Positions 1 through 9,141 of a stretch of DNA of 64,000 nucleotides are shown piece by piece (position 1 is the first letter of the stretch; every line of letters begins with the position of its first letter). The stretch lies in NCBI GenBank assembly GCA_049969475.1, contig JBMFOU010000009.1:1-64000 (forward strand), read 5' to 3'. The position numbers and the translations under genes are program-made. The DNA is from UBA2030 sp049969475 (GTDB lineage Bacteria > Bacteroidota > Bacteroidia > Bacteroidales > TTA-H9). The notes beneath the pieces were generated by a model. It had not been told where the DNA came from. It made no database searches and worked only from the letters and a program-made list of their open reading frames with translations.

Positions 1-188
1 CTGTATTTTAAATCTTTAAAACAATTTAGCCATTGTTCATCGTTCCAGTCCACATGGGGGTGCATCCAAATCCAACGCAATGCCAAACTTCTACTTTCTG
101 CTATCCATCCTGAAAGTGGGGAAGCCAAAAATCCGCTCATCCCCAGTAAACTCGCTTGTTTTAAGAAATGTCTTCGGTTTATTTTCAT
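1..188 (-). CDS. 5' end of an exported protein with Tat-like signal (partial)
   Basis: The reverse strand reads from an ATG at 188 to the window edge, giving 62 residues with no stop. The N-terminus begins MKINRRHFLKQASLLGMSG, a twin-arginine-type export signal (RRHFLK followed by a hydrophobic stretch). The mature start contains WIWMHPHVDWNDEQW. This is reminiscent of secreted TIM-barrel glycan enzymes of Bacteroidota, but too little is present to name a family. It is divergent from the DUF4838 gene at 337, and a candidate LacI operator (276-289) lies between the two. Confidence 0.6.
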   Translation of the reverse strand, partial: MKINRRHFLKQASLLGMSGFLASPLSGWIAESRSLALRWIWMHPHVDWNDEQWLNCFKDLKY

Positions 189-257
189 ATACAATTCATT
201 AACATTGTTTGTTTAATAATTCATGCCCAAAGAATTCGGTTACGCAAAAAAAAATAA

Positions 258-265
258 TATTTTTG
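258..265 (+). promoter_or_regulatory. -7 promoter box of the DUF4838 gene
   Basis: The sequence TATTTTTG matches the Bacteroidota -7 consensus TAnnTTTG. It lies 71 bp before the ATG at 337, which would put the transcription start near 271, immediately before the palindrome at 276-289. The box is seen in the sequence; its use is inferred. Confidence 0.5.
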
Positions 266-275
266 AAACATGGAC

Positions 276-289
276 CTAAATCAATTTAG
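276..289. promoter_or_regulatory. candidate LacI-family operator, site A
   Basis: CTAAAT-CA-ATTTAG is a perfect 6-bp inverted repeat with a 2-bp centre. It is about 10 bp downstream of the -7 box at 258-265, so a bound repressor would block initiation or early elongation. The same half-site recurs at 6460-6471 and 18403-18422, the last of these directly upstream of the LacI gene. Confidence 0.5.
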
Positions 290-336
290 TAAATTGAAAA
301 ACAGAATTAAACAACTTTTTTTAAAATTATATTTAA

Positions 337-2574
337 ATGATGAAAAAACTGTTATTATTAACTCTTGTCTTTTGGGGAACTACTTCATGCTTTTCCCAAG
401 GTGCAGCTTCAGATTCGGCTTATATTGCGAAAAATCAAAAGAGTACTTGGAGAATTATTCTCCCCGCTCAGCCGGATCCTCAAGAAGAAAGAGCTGCAGA
501 GTTTCTGAACAAGCATTTGGAGAAAATTACAGGCCTTCGCCTTCCTATTGTTAGAACCTCACGATCAGCACCCAAAAATAGTATTAGTATCCATAAAACT
601 CCGTTACTCAAAAGGGGAGATGATTACAGAATTCTGGTAAGACCGTCTCACATCCTGGTGGAAGGTGGAATGGGCAAAGGGTGCGTCTATGGCATTGCTG
701 AAATTCTCGAAAGATTCTGGGGCGTACAGTATTATAGCCCTTCGTTTGTTGTAATTCCTCAAAAAAACAATCTTTCTCTACCGTGCACTGAATTATATGG
801 GAGTTCGCCTAATACCTACCGCAACGTACATGGGGCCTTTGCCTACGATTATCCCGATTACCGGGATTTTCACAGGTTACATACCATCGAGGATATGTTC
901 GCCAATGGGTATTACGTGCATACTTTCAATCGATTGGTGCCCTGGCAGGAATATTTTGACTCGCATCCTGAGTATTTCGCCTGGATGAATGGCAAACGCA
1001 TTATTGACCAACTCTGTCTCTCAAATCCTGAAGTTTTAGAACTGGTAATCAAACGATTGAGTGAAGAAATGAAAAAACAGCCCGATAAACAGGTTTGGTC
1101 GGTAAGCCAGAATGATAATTTCTCTTATTGTCAATGCGATAGATGCAAGCGAATTATCGAGGAAGAAGGTAGCCCTGCAGGCCCTATCATCCGATTTGTG
1201 AATGCAGTGGCCTCCCATTTTCCAGATAAAACCATTTCAACATTGGCATACGAATACAGTAGAAAAGCACCCCTTAAAACTAAGCCAGCCCCCAATGTTC
1301 AAGTCATGCTGTGTACCATCGAACTCAATCGCAGCAAACCGATAGCTTCCGATTCATCCAGTCTTTCCTTTCTAAAAGATATGGAAGACTGGAGTAAAAT
1401 ATCATCCAATATTTATTTATGGGACTATACCGTTGATTTTGCACATACCATCAGCCCATTTCCCAATCTACATACCTTGCAGCCCAATATCCAATTATTT
1501 GTTAGAAATGGCATTCATCAGCATTTTCAGCAAAGTTTTACCGGCACGGGGCATGAGATGTCGGAGCTCAAGGGGTACCTTCTGGCCAAGCTTCTATGGA
1601 ATCCTAATCTGGATGTTGACAGCCTGATCCATCAGTTTACTGAAGGCTATTATGGGAAAGCCGGTTTTTGGATTCGAAGCTATATTTATCATTTGCAACA
1701 AGAAATACAGAAAAGTGGTGAATGGCTTGATATTTATGGTCCCCCCACGCTTTATGCAAATACATTTTTATCTGCAGCAAATATTTCGGCTTACAACGAC
1801 TATTTCGACAGAGCAGAAGAAGCTGTAGCCAACGATAGTGTCTTGCTGTTGCATGTTAAAACCGCTCGCATGGCATTGCAGTATGCAGAGATGGAGATTG
1901 GTAAAGCTGATATGTTTGGAACCAGAGGATGGTATGTTGAAAAAGATGGAAAGTTTATTCTTCGAAAACGCATGGCCGATATGCTGGAATCTTTTTACCA
2001 GACATCTTTAAAGGCCCATGCAAGCCTTGTGAATGAATCGGGATTAACCTGCGAGGATTATTATAAATCCACACTTCGGTTTATGGATTTGCAGGTAAGC
2101 GATAATAAGGCCTTTTGGAAAAAAGTAACAGCTAGCCCATTGCCTTCGGCTAAATACAGTGGGGGAGACCTTTCTCTTTTGACCAATGGGGTGAGAGGCG
2201 CAAACGATTATAAAGTCCATTGGCTGGGATGGGAAGGACAGGATGCAGAGCTAACCGTTGACCTACAAAGCATCATTTCCGTTAAGAAAATTGAAATGAG
2301 TACTTTGTGGGATCCCAAGAGTTGGATTCTTCATCCTGCTTCGGTAGAATGTTTTGTGTCGAATGATGGTAAATTATGGAAAACACTTGGTTTACAGAGT
2401 TTTGATGGAGATCAGCGAAAAGCCGGGGTGAATCATGTTTTTTCATTTGAAGTACCTGATATACCCACCCGCTATATTAAACTCGTTGTAAAAGGTACAC
2501 ATAAACTCTTCGATTGGCATCCTTCAGCTGGCGGTACCTCATGGTTCTTCGTAGATGAAATTGTTGTTCGTTAA
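337..2574 (+). CDS. secreted DUF4838 protein with C-terminal discoidin-like domain
   Basis: This is a 745-residue exported protein. The N-terminus MMKKLLLLTLVFWGTTSCFSQ is a signal peptide, possibly lipoprotein type (TTSC). Residues about 25-140 resemble the non-catalytic alpha/beta domain that precedes GH20 and GH67 catalytic barrels (GGMGKGCVYGIAEILERFWG). Residues about 150-430 match DUF4838, including the Cys cluster YCQCDRCKRI near 264-270. From about 606 the protein has an F5/8 type C-like module ending GGTSWFFVDEIVV, which three other enzymes of this locus share. DUF4838 proteins usually sit in glycan loci, but their reaction is not settled. Site A lies just upstream, so LacI control is likely. 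The next gene is convergent. Confidence 0.8.
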   Translation: MMKKLLLLTLVFWGTTSCFSQGAASDSAYIAKNQKSTWRIILPAQPDPQEERAAEFLNKHLEKITGLRLPIVRTSRSAPKNSISIHKTPLLKRGDDYRILVRPSHILVEGGMGKGCVYGIAEILERFWGVQYYSPSFVVIPQKNNLSLPCTELYGSSPNTYRNVHGAFAYDYPDYRDFHRLHTIEDMFANGYYVHTFNRLVPWQEYFDSHPEYFAWMNGKRIIDQLCLSNPEVLELVIKRLSEEMKKQPDKQVWSVSQNDNFSYCQCDRCKRIIEEEGSPAGPIIRFVNAVASHFPDKTISTLAYEYSRKAPLKTKPAPNVQVMLCTIELNRSKPIASDSSSLSFLKDMEDWSKISSNIYLWDYTVDFAHTISPFPNLHTLQPNIQLFVRNGIHQHFQQSFTGTGHEMSELKGYLLAKLLWNPNLDVDSLIHQFTEGYYGKAGFWIRSYIYHLQQEIQKSGEWLDIYGPPTLYANTFLSAANISAYNDYFDRAEEAVANDSVLLLHVKTARMALQYAEMEIGKADMFGTRGWYVEKDGKFILRKRMADMLESFYQTSLKAHASLVNESGLTCEDYYKSTLRFMDLQVSDNKAFWKKVTASPLPSAKYSGGDLSLLTNGVRGANDYKVHWLGWEGQDAELTVDLQSIISVKKIEMSTLWDPKSWILHPASVECFVSNDGKLWKTLGLQSFDGDQRKAGVNHVFSFEVPDIPTRYIKLVVKGTHKLFDWHPSAGGTSWFFVDEIVVR

Positions 2575-2640
2575 CTTTTATTATTTTGCAAGATGGATCC
2601 CTAATAAATTGATAAATTGGCTTGTTCCATTATAAAATGC

Positions 2641-2690
2641 ACAGGGAGAAGAAAAGGGTGAATTCGTTCTTTTCTATCTCCCTGTATTTG
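2641..2690. terminator. bidirectional hairpin between convergent genes
   Basis: Arms ACAGGGAGA (2641-2649) and TCTCCCTGT (2677-2685) pair perfectly. The stem continues inward with AGAAAAG and CTTTTCT across one bulged A. It sits between the convergent stops at 2574 and 2760 and is flanked by an AT-rich sequence, so it probably ends transcription from both sides. Confidence 0.6.
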
Positions 2691-2759
2691 TTTATGAACT
2701 TTAAGTATTAAAATATGGAGGAATTCATTATGCCTTCATTACAAGAGCAATAAATGAAT

Positions 2760-3857
2760 TTACAACACGGGTATGAATGCCTTCTGGCTTCTACGTATGC
2801 TGCCGTCTTCCCTTATTATGAGCCACTGGTTATCGCACGTGGAAGGTGCCCACATATAAAATGCAGTTTTCATGGCTATCAACCCTATGTTGTACTTCCT
2901 GGCTAATTTTTTTCCTGAAGGCAATAAATCTAAGCGCTTCGCAAAGTTTTCGTGCTTATGGTAAAATTCATATTGCTCATCGAACAATTGCCGGAGGGCA
3001 AAATAAATTTCATGGTCGCACGGGGGTGTAAATACTTCATCAGTTTCTGCAACATTTCCGCTGAATAATAGAAACCCCCAATATTCAGGCTTATGCATAT
3101 TGACCTGGTACTGCGGCGACCAAACCCAATTGTATTCAGGCAAAGGTTTACCAGAGCCCGGGTCAGTTTTTTTAAAATATTGGTTATTAAAAATTTGTAA
3201 TTGCCACTGGACCCTTGAGAAATTGATTCTCCACACATCTCCCGGTCGGGGGCCTGAGTGATTGGGTGCACCTTCGGCCAGTACCCTGAAAGGGATGGCC
3301 AGTTCTACCATCCAGCCAGTATCTACATCAGAGGGCTGATTGAGTGTGCCTGCCAGATGAATGCCTTTGCGTAATCCGTCAAAGCTCCATGCACTAATAG
3401 CCCTTCCTCCCAGGCTATATGGGCGGGTAAGCATTAAATCCCATGTCGTACCCAGAGCATTGATTTCCAATTCATAATAATGATGGGTATCCCAGTCGGG
3501 ATCGATAAAAACCTCGAAATCATTGTCATGATAAATCACCGATTCGTTTTGGGTAAGGGTAGCCCAGAGGTGGGGTTCTTCAAGCCAGGCCAGAATGTAG
3601 AGATTATCATTGTCCCAGAGCATTTTTGTCCGGGTAGTGAATAAGGGAGGCGGAGCTGTTGGGCCTTCGATGTCGGTAAAAGCTTCGCTCCAAGGAACAG
3701 ACTTCCAGGCTGGCTCATCATCTCGCCCATCGATGGTTAGCGAATCATGTGTAAATGAGCAGATATAGGCTCGCGGGGGATTCTTTAAAAGAACTGCCTG
3801 GGCATGAACCCAGGCAGCTAGTATTAACCCCATAACCAAAATCAGAATTTTTTTCAT
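2760..3857 (-). CDS. exported CBM9-like carbohydrate-binding protein
   Basis: This 365-residue protein has a clear signal peptide (MKKILILVMGLILAAWVHAQ). The mature region matches the carbohydrate-binding family 9-like domain: SLTIDGRDDEPAWKSVPW near the start, then DNLYILAWLEEPHLWA, NDFEVFIDPD and GDVWRINFSRVQW. In Bacteroidota such proteins stand alone and are thought to bind or help process sugars at the cell surface. No catalytic residues can be assigned. It lies 38 bp downstream of the esterase gene on the same strand and is probably its operon partner, so it would share the promoter and operator at 6460-6483. Confidence 0.75.
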   Translation of the reverse strand: MKKILILVMGLILAAWVHAQAVLLKNPPRAYICSFTHDSLTIDGRDDEPAWKSVPWSEAFTDIEGPTAPPPLFTTRTKMLWDNDNLYILAWLEEPHLWATLTQNESVIYHDNDFEVFIDPDWDTHHYYELEINALGTTWDLMLTRPYSLGGRAISAWSFDGLRKGIHLAGTLNQPSDVDTGWMVELAIPFRVLAEGAPNHSGPRPGDVWRINFSRVQWQLQIFNNQYFKKTDPGSGKPLPEYNWVWSPQYQVNMHKPEYWGFLLFSGNVAETDEVFTPPCDHEIYFALRQLFDEQYEFYHKHENFAKRLDLLPSGKKLARKYNIGLIAMKTAFYMWAPSTCDNQWLIIREDGSIRRSQKAFIPVL

Positions 3858-3895
3858 GCGATGCTTTCTTTTTGAAAGATAATTAAACGTAAGGA

Positions 3896-6409
3896 TTAAT
3901 CCGTAATCACAAAATCACCCTTATCAACCGACCAGTCGTTGCCAAAGAACCCCGAAACTTTGATAGCCGAGGGGCCCTCTTTAATCCAATCGTGCGTGAA
4001 AATCAAGAGGTCGGGAAAGCCTGTGATACCTGAGAAATAGTGATTGGAAAACGTGGCCTGCATGCCCTTACTACCCGTACCTGCCACTATACCCACCAGG
4101 GCTTTAGGGTCAGTACTATGAGGATAGCAGAACATGGTGCCAAGGTCGGTTCCGGAAAGGTATTTTTTGCCAAATCGTATACCTTTTTTCTCTACCCTAA
4201 CCGGGCAATTACCCAGTACCTTATCCCAGGCCCTGTTATTATCGGCATTACCATACAATATGATATTTCTGCCAGCGTATCGCGAAGGATCGTAGGCTTT
4301 ATCTGGAATAATATCAATAGAGCCGTTACCCAGATATAAGAAGGTTTCGGCATCGAAAACGGCTTTATTCCTATACCATTCGTTTTCTTCCTGTGTTCCT
4401 CCGGTGGCATAAACAAAGACCATGTGATTTGTAAAAGCCATTTTAAAACTTCCGTAGCGCTGGGGATGCTTTTCATAGGCAAGGGGTGGTTCTCCAACTT
4501 CCCAGGAATTATTTTTAAGCCTGATTATCAGATCATCATTAGTTGTAAGCTGTAAAGTTTTTCCATCCAGAAGAAGTAAAGGATTCGCTTTAAAGTGCAA
4601 GGCTGAGATCCGTAGCCGCAGGCAAGCGATATTTTCAGTAGATACTATAATGGTATCCGATTTACGGACAGCTTTTATGCGGGATAGCTCGAGGGGATGA
4701 ATTTGTTGCAGAATGTCCACCCAGTAATCGGAAGCCGACACCCCGGGTGAAGCGGTCAAAAATTCCAAACTATCTACTTCGTGAAGTTTAGGTATGCGGT
4801 TTTGTCGGAGAAAATCGAAAAGAGGGGGCCAGTCCATGCTGTGGTCACCATACCAGTGGGTCCCGCCTGGATACTCATAGTAGCAGAAATTGTTGTGGAA
4901 AGTTCCCAGCAATTGCCTCATGTTTCGGGCCTGTTCCGTGGGTACTACGGCATCGGCACTTCCGTGTAGGATATAAACACCTGATTGCAGAAAGTTTGGC
5001 AACAGATCGAGGGTGCGACCTGCTCTGGCGCCGCGGTACAGCATGCTAAAATGGGGCAGGGCCATGAGCGCTGAATCAGAGCCTGTTTTACGATATCGAA
5101 TGATATCGGGATATCCGGCACAGGGTGCGATAGCCGCCCAGCGGTCGGGATAGGTGGCCCCGAGATACCATGTCCCATGACCTCCCATAGAGTGTCCTGT
5201 TAAATATATTCTGGAAGAGTCTATGCTCAGGCGTTGCATGGCATCTTGCATTACTTCGAGTGCGTCAAGCCTTCCCCATTCCTCCCAGTTGAAGCCAAAA
5301 GGCCGACGGTTGGTGGGAGCCACAATATGACACCAATCTTTTTGTTTGTATGCACGGGCCTGGTTTGTGGCCTCCACAGATGCCCCATGTACAGAGAGAA
5401 CAAAAGCCTGGTGGGGCTTATCGGAAAGTGAGGGTATCATGCTATAATATTGAACACTTCCGTCAATTAGGCTCACAAAAGTGCGCTCGTGGTGATGTCG
5501 CGTGTCGTGTACCCTGAGGGTAATTGGCAGTTGATCTACAATTTTACCCCTTGGATTTTTCAAAACTAACAGTGCTTCCACTTTTTCGCCGGAGTGAAGG
5601 TTTTTGTATGCAGGAATTTGGAATTTTACTTTTCGCGTTGTAAGCGCTTCAATTCGATCCATGGGCAGGGTAGCCTCGCTGCCGTCAGCTAATTTGCATG
5701 TAAGTGAATAATTCTCCAGCGCTTTTTCTGTGGTGTTGAGCACCCTAACAGCTGCCCAGCGGGTTTGGTTTTCATCGGTCAGTATCGATGGAAGTGTGAG
5801 ATCGCGGGGCGAGAACATAACAGGCTGCCGGGGCAATACAATACGGCTGCGTATGCGCGGAAAACGACCATAGGTGTAAACAAACTGATTCAATCCCTTT
5901 TTCAACTTGAATGGAATGAGGGTATATCCGTAATCATAATGGTCGCCCTCGTGCGGCATTCCATTGATGTACACCCTGGTATGACCTGTAGCTTCGAGTA
6001 AAACAGTGGCTACCTCTTTCGATTCCAGCTCTGTGTATAGATATCCTCTTTGCAAGTCCAGCTGAAAGATACCCGCTGAATCTGCCAATGCCTTTTGCCA
6101 AACGGGTTTTTCCTTAGATGCCTTTGCGTAATCATCTTTTAAAACCTGAGATTCCTGAGGCCTCTCAAAAACACCTGACGAGATTTCCCAAAAAAGAATG
6201 TCGCCCGTACCATCGATCAGGCCCGGTCGCATGGCTTTTTTCAGTACCAATCCCTCTCTGAACTGATGAATGACTTTTCCTTCTGCTACCGTCTCTACTT
6301 TCTCTTTGCCGAAAATTTCGACAATGTTACCTGTCTTCTGACTGTAAGCGGTTATAAAACCAACCGATAAACAGGTGATTAAAGGTGTTCTGATAAATTT
6401 TTTCATCAT
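3896..6409 (-). CDS. exported alpha/beta-hydrolase (prolyl-oligopeptidase-like esterase)
   Basis: This is an 837-residue secreted hydrolase. The open frame reaches 6487, but the -7 box at 6476-6483 puts the transcription start near 6469, so the start at 6409 (MMKKFIRTPLITCLSVGFITAYSQ, a signal peptide) is chosen. The catalytic core has the nucleophile elbow GHSMGG (Ser about 407), LHGSADAVVP carrying the acid (about 487) and GGTHWYGD carrying the His (about 517). The long N-terminal beta-rich part and C-terminal extension resemble carbohydrate esterase or peptidase-like secreted hydrolases. Substrate unknown; the context suggests removal of ester groups from a glycan. It is divergent from the GH20 gene. 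Confidence 0.75.
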   Translation of the reverse strand: MMKKFIRTPLITCLSVGFITAYSQKTGNIVEIFGKEKVETVAEGKVIHQFREGLVLKKAMRPGLIDGTGDILFWEISSGVFERPQESQVLKDDYAKASKEKPVWQKALADSAGIFQLDLQRGYLYTELESKEVATVLLEATGHTRVYINGMPHEGDHYDYGYTLIPFKLKKGLNQFVYTYGRFPRIRSRIVLPRQPVMFSPRDLTLPSILTDENQTRWAAVRVLNTTEKALENYSLTCKLADGSEATLPMDRIEALTTRKVKFQIPAYKNLHSGEKVEALLVLKNPRGKIVDQLPITLRVHDTRHHHERTFVSLIDGSVQYYSMIPSLSDKPHQAFVLSVHGASVEATNQARAYKQKDWCHIVAPTNRRPFGFNWEEWGRLDALEVMQDAMQRLSIDSSRIYLTGHSMGGHGTWYLGATYPDRWAAIAPCAGYPDIIRYRKTGSDSALMALPHFSMLYRGARAGRTLDLLPNFLQSGVYILHGSADAVVPTEQARNMRQLLGTFHNNFCYYEYPGGTHWYGDHSMDWPPLFDFLRQNRIPKLHEVDSLEFLTASPGVSASDYWVDILQQIHPLELSRIKAVRKSDTIIVSTENIACLRLRISALHFKANPLLLLDGKTLQLTTNDDLIIRLKNNSWEVGEPPLAYEKHPQRYGSFKMAFTNHMVFVYATGGTQEENEWYRNKAVFDAETFLYLGNGSIDIIPDKAYDPSRYAGRNIILYGNADNNRAWDKVLGNCPVRVEKKGIRFGKKYLSGTDLGTMFCYPHSTDPKALVGIVAGTGSKGMQATFSNHYFSGITGFPDLLIFTHDWIKEGPSAIKVSGFFGNDWSVDKGDFVITD

Positions 6410-6459
6410 AAAGCGTTTGGGTATTGTTGCGTCGGTTAAAATCTTCATACCTTGCGATG

Positions 6460-6471
6460 TAAATCGATTTA
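6460..6471. promoter_or_regulatory. candidate LacI-family operator, site B
   Basis: TAAATCGATTTA is a perfect 12-bp palindrome centred on CG, followed by G as in the other sites (TTTAG). It covers the predicted transcription start of the esterase gene and lies in the divergent region shared with the GH20 gene at 6568. It matches sites A and C in the core TAAAYCRWTTTA. Confidence 0.55.
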
Positions 6472-6475
6472 GGTG

Positions 6476-6483
6476 CAAAAATA
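6476..6483 (-). promoter_or_regulatory. -7 box of the esterase/CBM9 transcript
   Basis: The reverse strand reads TATTTTTG, matching TAnnTTTG. It is adjacent to palindrome site B and decides the esterase start: an upstream start at 6487 would precede the promoter. Confidence 0.5.
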
Positions 6484-6545
6484 ACAAAATCCTAAGATTT
6501 TCAATTTTTTTCTAGAAAACTTTATAAAAAATTTTAATAATAGCC

Positions 6546-6553
6546 TAACTTTG
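6546..6553 (+). promoter_or_regulatory. -7 box of the GH20/nagB-like transcript
   Basis: TAACTTTG matches TAnnTTTG and lies 14 bp before the GH20 start codon at 6568, which would leave a short leader. No convincing TTTG -33 box was found at the expected spacing. Confidence 0.45.
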
Positions 6554-6567
6554 TAAAAATTTTTAAG

Positions 6568-9120
6568 ATGTATCGCCCTCTCTTCATTTGGCTGATTGTG
6601 TATGGATTCTTTTTCATTCCCTCAAATGCCCAGTATCTTAATTACAGTAGGGATATCAAAGTTAGCTGGGAATTGATAAGCAACCAATCGGAAAAAGAAC
6701 CAGCAGCCCTTGCTGTTTATTCATTTACTAACCTTTCTATTCAACCCTGGTGCTCCGAAGATTGGGAGTTTTATTTCAACCAATCGCCGAGAAATATAAT
6801 AAGGTTTAAAAGCACCCAGCCACTGGTCATTGAGCGTCTGTCGGGCGATTGGTACCGAATTAAGCCAGAAAAAGGATTTTGTTTGAGTGCCGGGGCTTCG
6901 TTTAGGATAGAATACCTCGCGGAAGCCTGGTGGATTAAAAATACGGATGCTCCTGCCGGTGCCTATTGGGTTATCAGGAACAAGAGTGGGCAGCAACTCA
7001 TACCAGCAGAGGTGGAAATCCGTCCTTTTATTCGTTCCGAGCAGATTTCCCGCTTTATCTCCGATCAGGAGCCTTTGCCTAATCCCGCCCTTGACTACGA
7101 AAAATATCAAGAATTGAACTTGTTGGATGAAAAAGAGCTTCCTCCTGCAGTTCCTTTTCCCTATACTTTCAAACGCAAAGAGGGATATGCCATCCTGGGG
7201 CCTGAGGTCGTTATTCAGGCTGACCAGGCCTTGCAGAATGAGAGAGATTTGCTTAAGACGTGGTTAACTACGCATACCGGAATAATAGTTTATCAGGCGG
7301 ATGAGGCCAAAGCAGGGGTTTTCAAAATAATCTTGAAGCTCAACCCCAAGCTGGAATCGCTCGGTGAAGAGGGTTATCAACTGAAGGTTAGTGCTCGGCA
7401 GGTACGCATTGAAGCAGCTACTTCTGCTGGCGCATTTTATGGCTGTCAAACCCTGCAGGCTTTGCTGCCGGTGGATAGTCTCCTGAGAAAGGCTAACATT
7501 TTTCCTATTCCGCTGGTCTCTATCGAAGACCGTCCCCGTTTTAATTACAGAGGCATGCACCTCGATGTGGCCCGGAATTTTATCCCGCTTGATAATTTGT
7601 TAAAAATCATTGATTTGCTATCATTTTACAAGGTTAATTATCTGCATTTGCACCTGACGGACGATGAAGGGTGGAGAATAGAAATACCTGCCCTTCCCGA
7701 ACTCACACAGGTGGGAGCGTATCGAAAACATACTTCCAAAAACTCAGCGGGGCTGCATCCGGCTTATGGATCAGGACCTTTCCCGGTAGGGGGATTTTAT
7801 TCCAGGAAAGATTTTGTGAAAATCCTGCGATATGCTGCTCAGCGTCACATCACCGTGATTCCGGAGGTCAATATGCCGGGACATGCCCGCGCCGCCATCA
7901 AAGCCATGGAAGCACGATATCAACGATTGGTTGCCCTGGGTGACACGGCGGCTGCCGAAACCTACCGCCTGATCGATCCCTCGGATTCTTCCCGTTACCA
8001 ATCGGCACAGTATTACGATGACAATGTGGTTTGTGTGGTAAGGGAATCGGTTTACCATTTCATGGAGTGTGTGATCAAAGAACTGGCTGAACAATACAAG
8101 GAGGCAGGCGCAGAGCTTTCTCTGTTTCATACCGGAGGCGATGAAGTTCCTCACGGGGCCTGGACCGGTTCACCTATGGTAAAATTCTGGCTGAAATCAC
8201 GTCCTGAGTATAGGGTAGAAAACCTGCCCATTTATTATCTTAAACGAGTTAATACCTTGCTCGAAAAACGGGGAATTCGGGCTGCCGGATGGGAAGAAAT
8301 TGCCTTGAAAGCCGAAAATGGGCAACGAAGCGTAAATACAGAACTATCTGGAGGACAGTTCATTCCTTATGTATGGAACAATCTATGGGGAGCCCAGGAT
8401 CTGGCCTATCGGCTGGCTAACCGCAATTATCCCGTGGTTCTGTGTCATGTTACTTCGCTTTATTTCGACCTGGCATACAATAAAGACCCTTACGAACCTG
8501 GACTTTATTGGGCTGGTTTTGTTGATGAGTATAAAACCTGGTTGTACAATCCCCTGAATGTGTTCCAGACCACCCGTAGTGATGCCTTAGGGCAGGTGAT
8601 TCGTCCCGAGCTGGAATATCGTACTATGGAGCGACTTAAGCCGTCCTCCTATAATAACATTATGGGACTCCAGGCTCAGCTCTGGAGCGAAACCTTGCGA
8701 GACCCGGAAATGGTTGAGTATTACATGCTCCCTAAGCTTATTTCTTTTGCCCAGGTAGCCTGGGCTCAGCCCCGAAAGTGGGAATCTGACACGGCCATAT
8801 CCTTGAACATACAGCAGGTAAAAGAAGAATGGAATGTTTTTGCTAATGTGTTGGGACAACGAGAATTGCCTCGTCTATCGGTACTTTGGGGAGGGTTCAG
8901 GTACAGGCTACCGAATCCGGGTATTAAAGTGGAAGGGGATCAGGTTTTGGGTGCAGTTCCCTACCCAGGTTTGATAATTAGATATGTCCCCCGCGAAACC
9001 TCATTAAGCACCACATCACCAGTCTTGATTGCTCCTTTGAAATGGGAGCCAGGTAAAGCTTGGCATTTTGGTGCATTCGACAAGACAGGACACTCCTCAA
9101 AAATAATTGATATTGAATAA
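6568..9120 (+). CDS. GH20 beta-N-acetylhexosaminidase, chitobiase-type architecture
   Basis: This 850-residue exported enzyme removes terminal beta-linked GlcNAc or GalNAc. It has a signal peptide (ending PSNAQ), then an N-terminal chitobiase-type carbohydrate-binding domain (about 20-170), the GH20 domain 2 (about 200-320) and the catalytic barrel from MHLDVARNFIP (about 330). The catalytic Asp-Glu pair is in HTGGDEVPHGAW (Asp about 525, Glu about 526). The last about 80 residues look like the chitobiase C-terminal domain. GH20 enzymes use substrate-assisted catalysis through the N-acetyl group. It is followed after 21 bp by the NagB-like gene, so released GlcNAc processing appears co-transcribed. 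Confidence 0.9.
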   Translation: MYRPLFIWLIVYGFFFIPSNAQYLNYSRDIKVSWELISNQSEKEPAALAVYSFTNLSIQPWCSEDWEFYFNQSPRNIIRFKSTQPLVIERLSGDWYRIKPEKGFCLSAGASFRIEYLAEAWWIKNTDAPAGAYWVIRNKSGQQLIPAEVEIRPFIRSEQISRFISDQEPLPNPALDYEKYQELNLLDEKELPPAVPFPYTFKRKEGYAILGPEVVIQADQALQNERDLLKTWLTTHTGIIVYQADEAKAGVFKIILKLNPKLESLGEEGYQLKVSARQVRIEAATSAGAFYGCQTLQALLPVDSLLRKANIFPIPLVSIEDRPRFNYRGMHLDVARNFIPLDNLLKIIDLLSFYKVNYLHLHLTDDEGWRIEIPALPELTQVGAYRKHTSKNSAGLHPAYGSGPFPVGGFYSRKDFVKILRYAAQRHITVIPEVNMPGHARAAIKAMEARYQRLVALGDTAAAETYRLIDPSDSSRYQSAQYYDDNVVCVVRESVYHFMECVIKELAEQYKEAGAELSLFHTGGDEVPHGAWTGSPMVKFWLKSRPEYRVENLPIYYLKRVNTLLEKRGIRAAGWEEIALKAENGQRSVNTELSGGQFIPYVWNNLWGAQDLAYRLANRNYPVVLCHVTSLYFDLAYNKDPYEPGLYWAGFVDEYKTWLYNPLNVFQTTRSDALGQVIRPELEYRTMERLKPSSYNNIMGLQAQLWSETLRDPEMVEYYMLPKLISFAQVAWAQPRKWESDTAISLNIQQVKEEWNVFANVLGQRELPRLSVLWGGFRYRLPNPGIKVEGDQVLGAVPYPGLIIRYVPRETSLSTTSPVLIAPLKWEPGKAWHFGAFDKTGHSSKIIDIE

Positions 9121-9141
9121 TCTACCAAAACTATACAAACC